Origin: an uncultured Anaerolineaceae bacterium
Lineage (GTDB): Bacteria > Chloroflexota > Anaerolineae > Anaerolineales > Anaerolineaceae
Assembly: GCA_927443345.1 (NCBI GenBank)
Contig: CAKMKJ010000012.1
Location: 1-64,000 of the forward strand
Direction of reading: 5' to 3'
DNA length: 64,000 nt
Positions 63,468 to 64,000 of this stretch are shown here, piece by piece. The notes below the pieces were generated by a model. It searched no databases, was not told where the DNA came from, and saw only the letters and a program-made list of their open reading frames with translations. Within the stretch, counting starts at the first letter, position 1, and every line of letters starts with the position of its first letter. A program made the position numbers and the translations under genes.

Positions 63468-64000
63468 ATGAACCCTGTCATAATTCTTTGGGCTGGTGGT
63501 GCACTTGTACTTATCCTTACTGTGGTAGGTATTGTTGTATCTATAAGCAGCAGACGATCCACTGAAGAAGAACGTCTGGGAGAATACGTTGAGCCGGAGA
63601 AAGAAGCGTTTGCGCCAAAGAGAGAAGCCTCCACTCCGGTAACAGAATGGTTAACCAAAAGAGTCGAAAAATCGAGTTATGGCGATAAACTAGGAAAAGA
63701 ATTAGCTCAAGCTGATCTCAAGCTTAAACCAGGTGAATTTGTTGCCTTAATGGTGATTTTTGCTTTCATCGTTGCCTTAGTAGGGTGGTTTATTGGTTCT
63801 CAGAGCATTATTCTAGCTGGCGTGGGTGCCATTGTTGGTGCTTTCTTACCGAAAATTTATGTTGGTGCAGCTAAAAAGAAACGGTTAATTAAATTTAACG
63901 ATCAACTGGGTGACATGCTTGGATTGATGGTAAACGGGCTGCGTGCAGGCTATTCGGTCATGCAGGCTATGGAATCTGTCAGCCGCGAACTACCCTCCCC
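63468..64000 (+). CDS. tadB: Tad pilus membrane platform protein TadB, incomplete at the window end
   Basis: From ATG 63468 the frame stays open to the window end (177 full codons). One N-terminal membrane helix, a charged region and two more helices precede FNDQLGDMLGLMVNGLRAG, the hallmark of the T2SF/TadB domain. The protein forms the inner-membrane platform together with TadC. The stop is beyond the window. It follows cpaF by 12 bp. Confidence 0.88.
   Translation, partial: MNPVIILWAGGALVLILTVVGIVVSISSRRSTEEERLGEYVEPEKEAFAPKREASTPVTEWLTKRVEKSSYGDKLGKELAQADLKLKPGEFVALMVIFAFIVALVGWFIGSQSIILAGVGAIVGAFLPKIYVGAAKKKRLIKFNDQLGDMLGLMVNGLRAGYSVMQAMESVSRELPS

Noticed and set aside
1-64000. CRISPR arrays, insertion sequences, prophage genes or rRNA genes
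   Set aside because: No regularly spaced direct repeats, transposase or phage proteins, or rRNA segments were recognised anywhere in the window.

Overview
The window most likely comes from an anaerobic or microaerophilic member of the Chloroflexota, probably class Anaerolineae. That is an inference. It rests on a transaldolase/glucose-6-phosphate isomerase fusion, a Tad/Flp pilus locus, an NAD-linked [NiFe] hydrogenase locus headed by DRTGG/CBS-ATPase/PHP genes, a SufBCDSU system with a SufR-like regulator, a type 2 IPP isomerase, and moderate GC with AT-rich spacers. No 16S gene or ribosomal protein is present to settle it.

Layout. (1) 1-1.5 kb is a disordered edge: a biotin-ligase-like fragment, a perfect 75-bp inverted repeat, and a 5'-truncated formylglycine-generating-enzyme-like/cysteine-rich gene. 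(2) 1.5-2.9 kb carries tRNA-His directly downstream of hisS. (3) 3.0-5.6 kb is a cassette of two DRTGG-type proteins, a CBS-CBS-HATPase protein and a PHP-domain protein. (4) 5.8-15.3 kb is a hydrogenase operon with two NuoE-like and two NuoF-like subunits, one NuoG/HoxU-like subunit and HoxY/HoxH-type [NiFe] subunits. (5) 15.3-23.1 kb holds the maturation genes: an endopeptidase and hypA, B, F, C, D, E, with a formate/nitrite-type channel and a lone cyclic-nucleotide-binding protein among them. (6) 23.2-24.6 kb is a methyltransferase plus a PIG-L deacetylase. (7) 24.7-31.9 kb is the suf locus, read leftward from sufC to a Rieske protein, with a divergent sufR-like gene and a sufT-like gene. 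(8) 32-34.4 kb has corA and an alpha-oxoamine synthase. (9) 34.5-45.4 kb is sugar metabolism: a ROK kinase, an MFS transporter, a GH51 arabinofuranosidase, and opposing tkt, rpiB and tal-pgi. (10) 45.8-47.2 kb is tryptophanase. (11) 47.3-50.8 kb is copper handling: csoR, copZ, copA and a lipoprotein. (12) 50.9-52.5 kb is folate/pterin genes, followed by a prenyl synthase and IPP isomerase on the other strand. (13) 54.8-57.1 kb has an acyl carrier protein and sucCD. (14) 57.2-58.8 kb is an SPFH-HTH fusion with a helical partner. (15) 58.9-64.0 kb is the start of a Tad/Flp pilus locus (flp, flp, cpaB, cpaE, cpaF, tadB), running off the window end.

How it fits together: the hydrogenase complex would exchange electrons between NAD(H), H2 and possibly ferredoxin. 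Its [NiFe] site would be built by the Hyp proteins and its Fe-S clusters by the Suf system. The carbohydrate block releases and transports arabinose-type sugars and routes pentose phosphates through transketolase, RpiB and the transaldolase-isomerase fusion into glycolysis; fermenting such sugars would supply the reductant for H2 production. The most unusual parts are the doubled diaphorase set around one [NiFe] core, the upstream sensor cassette, the SPFH-HTH fusion, and the inverted-repeat junction at the left edge.
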